A DNA stretch of 64,000 nucleotides from Pseudomonas oryzihabitans NBRC 102199 (lineage in GTDB: Bacteria > Pseudomonadota > Gammaproteobacteria > Pseudomonadales > Pseudomonadaceae). This document shows positions 59,640 through 64,000 of the stretch, piece after piece. Made by a program: the position numbers and the translations under genes. How positions within the stretch are numbered: the first letter of the stretch is position 1; the number at the start of each line of letters is the position of its first letter. The notes under the pieces are model-generated. The model saw only the letters and a list, made by a program, of their open reading frames with translations. It did not search any database and was not told where the DNA came from. The stretch is from assembly GCF_000730625.1 (NCBI RefSeq), contig NZ_BBIT01000001.1, forward strand, positions 1 through 64,000. The letters run 5' to 3'.

Positions 59640-61679
59640 ATGGCTGATCTACTTTCCATTGGTCTGTCGGGCCTGAGGTCCACGCAAAACGCCCTGACCA
59701 CCACCGGCCACAACATCGCCAACGTCAACACGCCCGGCTATTCGCGGCAGGAGACCATCCAGCAGACCAACATCGCCCAGTACAATGGCTCGGGCTATGT
59801 CGGTTCCGGCTCCCAGACGGTGGATGTGCGTCGCCTCGCCAGTGATTTCCTCACCAGCCAGGTGCGCTCGGCCAACAGCCAGAACAGCGAGCTGCAGACC
59901 TTCAAGAGCCAGATCTCTCAGCTCGACGGCCTGCTGTCCGACAGCACGACGGGTATCACCCCGGCCATGCAGAAGTTTTTTGCCACCCTGCAGACCGCTG
60001 CCCAGGATCCTTCATCGATCCCGGCGCGGGAGGCCGTGCTGGCCCAGGCCCAGGGCATGGCCAAGTCGTTCAACACCCTGTACGACCAGATCGACAAGCA
60101 GAACGGCCAGATCAACGATCAGCTGTCGGCGCTGACCAACCAGGTCAATGCCCTGGCCAAGAGCGTTGGCAGTCTCAACGACGCCATCGCCCGTTCCAAG
60201 GCTGCCGGTGGTGCGCCCAACGATCTCATCGACTCCCGTGAGCAGGCGATCAAGCAGCTGTCCGGCATGGTCGGGCTGCAGGTGGTGGAGCAGGACGACG
60301 GCGCGCTGAACCTGTTCGTTGGCACCGGCCAGCCGCTGGTGGTGGGCAATACCGTGTCCAGCATGACGGCCAAGCCCGGCACCGACGATCCCTCGCGTTT
60401 CCAGATCGTCCTGACCTCCGGCTCCACCGAACAGAACGTCACCAGTCAGTTGAGCGGCGGCGAGATGGGCGGCCTGCTGTCCTATCGCGACACGGCGCTG
60501 GACCATGCCTACAACAGCCTGGGCCAGTTGTCCCTGACCCTGGCGGATACCGTCAACAAGCAGCTGGGGCAGGGCCTGGACCTGTCCGGCAATGCCGGCT
60601 CGGCACTGTTCGGTGATATCAACGACACCCAGAGCATCGGTCTACGGGTGATGGGGCGGGCCTCCAACACCGGCTCGGCCAGCGCGACCCTGAGCATCAC
60701 CGATACCAGCAAGCTCTCGCCCAGCGACTACCGCCTCGATTACAACGGCACCGGCTTCACGGCGCGTCGCGCGAGTGACAACGCGGCGCTCACGGTCAAC
60801 AAGAGCGGTACCGATCCGGTCACCCTGACGCTGACGGATGCCAATGGCAACGATCAGGGCTTCAAGGTGCAATTCAGTGCCGCCGAGCTCGCCAAGGCCC
60901 AGGCCGGCGACGTCTTCAGCCTGCAGCCGACACGTCGCGGCGCGTCCCAACTCAAGGTGGATCTGGCGCAAGCCGATCAGCTGGGTTTCGCTGGCACCGC
61001 CAAGGCCGCGGCCACGACCAACAACCGCGGTACGGGAGCCATCACCCAGCCGGCGCTGACCAGCACGGTGTCGCCGGTCAATACCGCCGACTTCGGGCGG
61101 CTGTTCGGAGCCGATGGCCTGAAGCTGAGCTTCAACAGTACTACCAACCAGCTGGATGGCACCCTGCCGACCGGCGCGACGCTCAGCTACGTGTCGCCTT
61201 CGACGACGGGTCTCACCAATGGTCAGACCAACGCCGTTCGCCTCACCTACACCGATCCGACCACCAACAACAGCTACACCTACGATTTCAATATCAGCGG
61301 CGTGCCCCAATCCGGTGACAGCTTCACCCTGGGAACCAACAAGGGCGCGGTTTCGGACAACCGCAATGCGCTGAACCTGGTGGCCTTGCAGACCAAGCCC
61401 ACCATGGGTGGCTATGGCAACACCGGCACCACCTACAACAACGCCTACGGCGGCTTGGTGGAGCGTGTCGGTACCCTGACCGCCCAGGTACGAGTGGATT
61501 CGGCCGCCAGCGAAACCGTGCTCAAGCAGTCCCAGGACAATCGTGACTCCCTGTCGGCCGTCAACCTCGACGAGGAAGCCGCCAAACTCGTCCAGTTCCA
61601 GCAGTACTACGGTGCCTCGGCGCAGGTCATCAAGATCGCCCAGTCGCTGTTCGATACCCTGCTCGGCGCCTTCAGATAA
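59640..61679 (+). CDS. flgK: Hook-filament junction protein FlgK (HAP1)
   Basis: 679 residues. LLSIGLSGLRSTQNALTTTG then NIANVNTPGYSRQETIQQTN at the N-terminus; C-terminus NLDEEAAKLVQFQQYYGASA. The middle is long and threonine-rich with internal repeats. First junction protein on the hook. Confidence 0.97.
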   Translation: MADLLSIGLSGLRSTQNALTTTGHNIANVNTPGYSRQETIQQTNIAQYNGSGYVGSGSQTVDVRRLASDFLTSQVRSANSQNSELQTFKSQISQLDGLLSDSTTGITPAMQKFFATLQTAAQDPSSIPAREAVLAQAQGMAKSFNTLYDQIDKQNGQINDQLSALTNQVNALAKSVGSLNDAIARSKAAGGAPNDLIDSREQAIKQLSGMVGLQVVEQDDGALNLFVGTGQPLVVGNTVSSMTAKPGTDDPSRFQIVLTSGSTEQNVTSQLSGGEMGGLLSYRDTALDHAYNSLGQLSLTLADTVNKQLGQGLDLSGNAGSALFGDINDTQSIGLRVMGRASNTGSASATLSITDTSKLSPSDYRLDYNGTGFTARRASDNAALTVNKSGTDPVTLTLTDANGNDQGFKVQFSAAELAKAQAGDVFSLQPTRRGASQLKVDLAQADQLGFAGTAKAAATTNNRGTGAITQPALTSTVSPVNTADFGRLFGADGLKLSFNSTTNQLDGTLPTGATLSYVSPSTTGLTNGQTNAVRLTYTDPTTNNSYTYDFNISGVPQSGDSFTLGTNKGAVSDNRNALNLVALQTKPTMGGYGNTGTTYNNAYGGLVERVGTLTAQVRVDSAASETVLKQSQDNRDSLSAVNLDEEAAKLVQFQQYYGASAQVIKIAQSLFDTLLGAFR

Positions 61680-61690
61680 GGAACCCGCCC

Positions 61691-62992
61691 ATGCGCATCT
61701 CTACCGTCCAGGCATTCAACAACGGCATCAGCGGCCTGCAGAACAACTACGGCAGCGTCACCCGGACTCAGGAAGAGATCAGCACGGGCAAGAAGATCCT
61801 GACCCCGGCGGACGATCCGGTGGCCTCGGTCAAGCTGTTGCAGATCAGCCAGGAAGAGGCGCTCAACGGTCAGTACAACACCGGCATGACCGCCGCCAAG
61901 AACAGCCTCAACACCGAGGAGTCCATGCTGACCTCGGTGGAAACCGTGCTGACGCGCATCCGCGAGATCGCCGTCCAGGCCGGCAACGGTGCCCTGGATC
62001 CAACCGATCGCGCGTCCCTGGCCAAGGAGGTCGGTCAGCGCGAAGACGAGCTGATGAACCTGATGAACAGCAAGGATGCCAGTGGCAAATACCTGTTCTC
62101 CGGCTCCATGGGCGACACCCAGCCCTATGTGCGCAATGCCGACGGCACCTACAGCTACAACGGCGACGAAGGCCAGCGCAGCGTGCAGATCGCCAGCTCC
62201 ACCTTCGTGCCCATCAGCGACAGCGGCAAGGACGCCTTCGAGAACAACTTCAACGCCAATCGGGTGGATACCACGCCGGTGGCTGGTAACACGGGTACCG
62301 GGCGGATCTCCCTCGGCCTGGTGGATGACAAGAAAGCCTATGACTCTACCTTTCCCGCCAGCAATCCGCCGGCCGCTGCCGATGGCGTCGGCATCCATTT
62401 CCTCGATGACAAGAAATACGTCATCTACGACCTGTCCAAGGCGCCTACCGCCGCCGAATGGGCTGCCTACGATCCGGCCAATCCGCCGGCTGGCCAGCTC
62501 AAGGCGGACAGCTTGAACAGCACCCAGGAGGCCAGCAAGTTCATCAGCTATGGCGGGGTGAAGGTGCAGATGGACGGCGCTCCCGCAGCCGGTGACGAGT
62601 TCAAGATCACCCGCGATACCGCCAATGAAAAGCGCAGCCTGCTCAACGTGGTATCCGACTTGCGCAAGGCCTTGGAGAGCGGCGATGGCAGCACCGAGGG
62701 CGTATACAAGATGCGCGACAGTGCTGCCGTAGCCCTGAGCAACCTCGATACGGCCTATACCCAGGTCGATGGTATCCGCGGCAAGGTCGGTGCGCGCCTC
62801 AACGTCATCGACTCCACCAGCGACTTCATTGCCGACGTCAGTCTGGTCAACAAGTCGGTGCAGTCGGACCTCCAGGATCTGGACTATGCTGAAGCCTTGT
62901 CACGCTATGCGCTGCAGAACACCGTCCTGCAGGCGACGCAGCAGAGTTTCGTGAAGGTGTCGCAGTTGAGTCTGTTCAACTATCTGGGCTGA
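61691..62992 (+). CDS. flgL: Hook-filament junction protein FlgL (HAP3)
   Basis: 433 residues. MRISTVQAFNNGISGLQNNY; C-terminus YAEALSRYALQNTVLQATQQ and VSQLSLFNYLG. Second junction protein, contacting flagellin. AAGGAACCC precedes the ATG. Followed by pseB rather than a flagellin gene within the window. Confidence 0.97.
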   Translation: MRISTVQAFNNGISGLQNNYGSVTRTQEEISTGKKILTPADDPVASVKLLQISQEEALNGQYNTGMTAAKNSLNTEESMLTSVETVLTRIREIAVQAGNGALDPTDRASLAKEVGQREDELMNLMNSKDASGKYLFSGSMGDTQPYVRNADGTYSYNGDEGQRSVQIASSTFVPISDSGKDAFENNFNANRVDTTPVAGNTGTGRISLGLVDDKKAYDSTFPASNPPAAADGVGIHFLDDKKYVIYDLSKAPTAAEWAAYDPANPPAGQLKADSLNSTQEASKFISYGGVKVQMDGAPAAGDEFKITRDTANEKRSLLNVVSDLRKALESGDGSTEGVYKMRDSAAVALSNLDTAYTQVDGIRGKVGARLNVIDSTSDFIADVSLVNKSVQSDLQDLDYAEALSRYALQNTVLQATQQSFVKVSQLSLFNYLG

Positions 62993-63050
62993 TAGCGCAG
63001 GCGCTTCACAACCGGGATTGGCCGATTTTTTGCTGCTACTCTTCCGCTAG

Positions 63051-64000
<950 letters not shown>

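Noticed and set aside
63000-63040. GCCGATTT near 63022 as a FliA promoter of pseB
   Set aside because: The -10 is fair, but the -35 position reads about CGCTTCAC, far from TAAAGTTT.

Overview
This 64 kb window is high-GC, densely coded bacterial DNA from a pseudomonad. The grounds are gene content and promoter type: FabA/FabB, AmrZ, a class Ia NrdA with two ATP-cones, the MupP-YciK-UbiG cassette, a methylthioadenosine deaminase next to mtnA, and polar-flagellum genes behind RpoN promoters. The oryzihabitans/psychrotolerans branch is a guess from overall feel only. No rRNA, prophage, transposase or CRISPR array is seen. One tRNA, Arg(CCU), is present.

Layout. 1-3.1 kb: a tandem hairpin repeat, a GNAT acetyltransferase, a membrane diguanylate cyclase and a membrane protein with a doubtful 5' end. 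3.1-4.5 kb: an AT-rich island with an octamer microsatellite and a GIY-YIG-like/HTH gene. 4.5-9.4 kb: nrdB and nrdA with NrdR and DnaA boxes. 9.4-13.6 kb: a phosphopantetheinyl transferase, dctA and a FucP-type sugar transporter. 13.8-21.1 kb: fabA-fabB, then gpsA-DUF4389-sixA-thioesterase-hydrolase-DUF4892 and an MFS exporter. 21.4-26.1 kb: selD-mnmH, a lipoprotein and a chemoreceptor. 26.1-30.7 kb: the ubiG-mupP-yciK operon and methionine-salvage genes mtaD and mtnA. 31-36 kb: gyrA-serC-pheA, where the supraoperon usual in pseudomonads stops early. 36-39 kb: a DUF4124 protein, mgtE, amrZ and tRNA-Arg. 39.1-45.8 kb: a seven-gene operon-like cluster that looks like an undescribed lipid-linked sugar or glycan modification pathway. 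45.8-47.2 kb: an MFS protein. 47.2-63 kb: flgZ-flgN-flgM-flgA (minus strand), then cheV-cheR-flgBCDE-flgFGHIJKL (plus strand). The window ends inside pseB, the first enzyme of pseudaminic acid synthesis for flagellin glycosylation.

How it works together. The flagellar block is an almost complete rod-hook-filament-junction set with readable control: a perfect FliA promoter before flgM, RpoN promoters before flgB, flgF and (minus strand) flgA, and terminators separating flgE from flgF and cheR from flgB. AmrZ, the diguanylate cyclase and the PilZ protein FlgZ could tie motility to c-di-GMP. The glycan cluster holds a GtrB-like glycosyltransferase, a second family-2 glycosyltransferase, a polytopic GT-C-like protein, a small flippase-like protein and three sugar or cyclitol-modifying enzymes. 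It is the most promising lead for an undescribed system. All functions are read from sequence alone; no database search was run.
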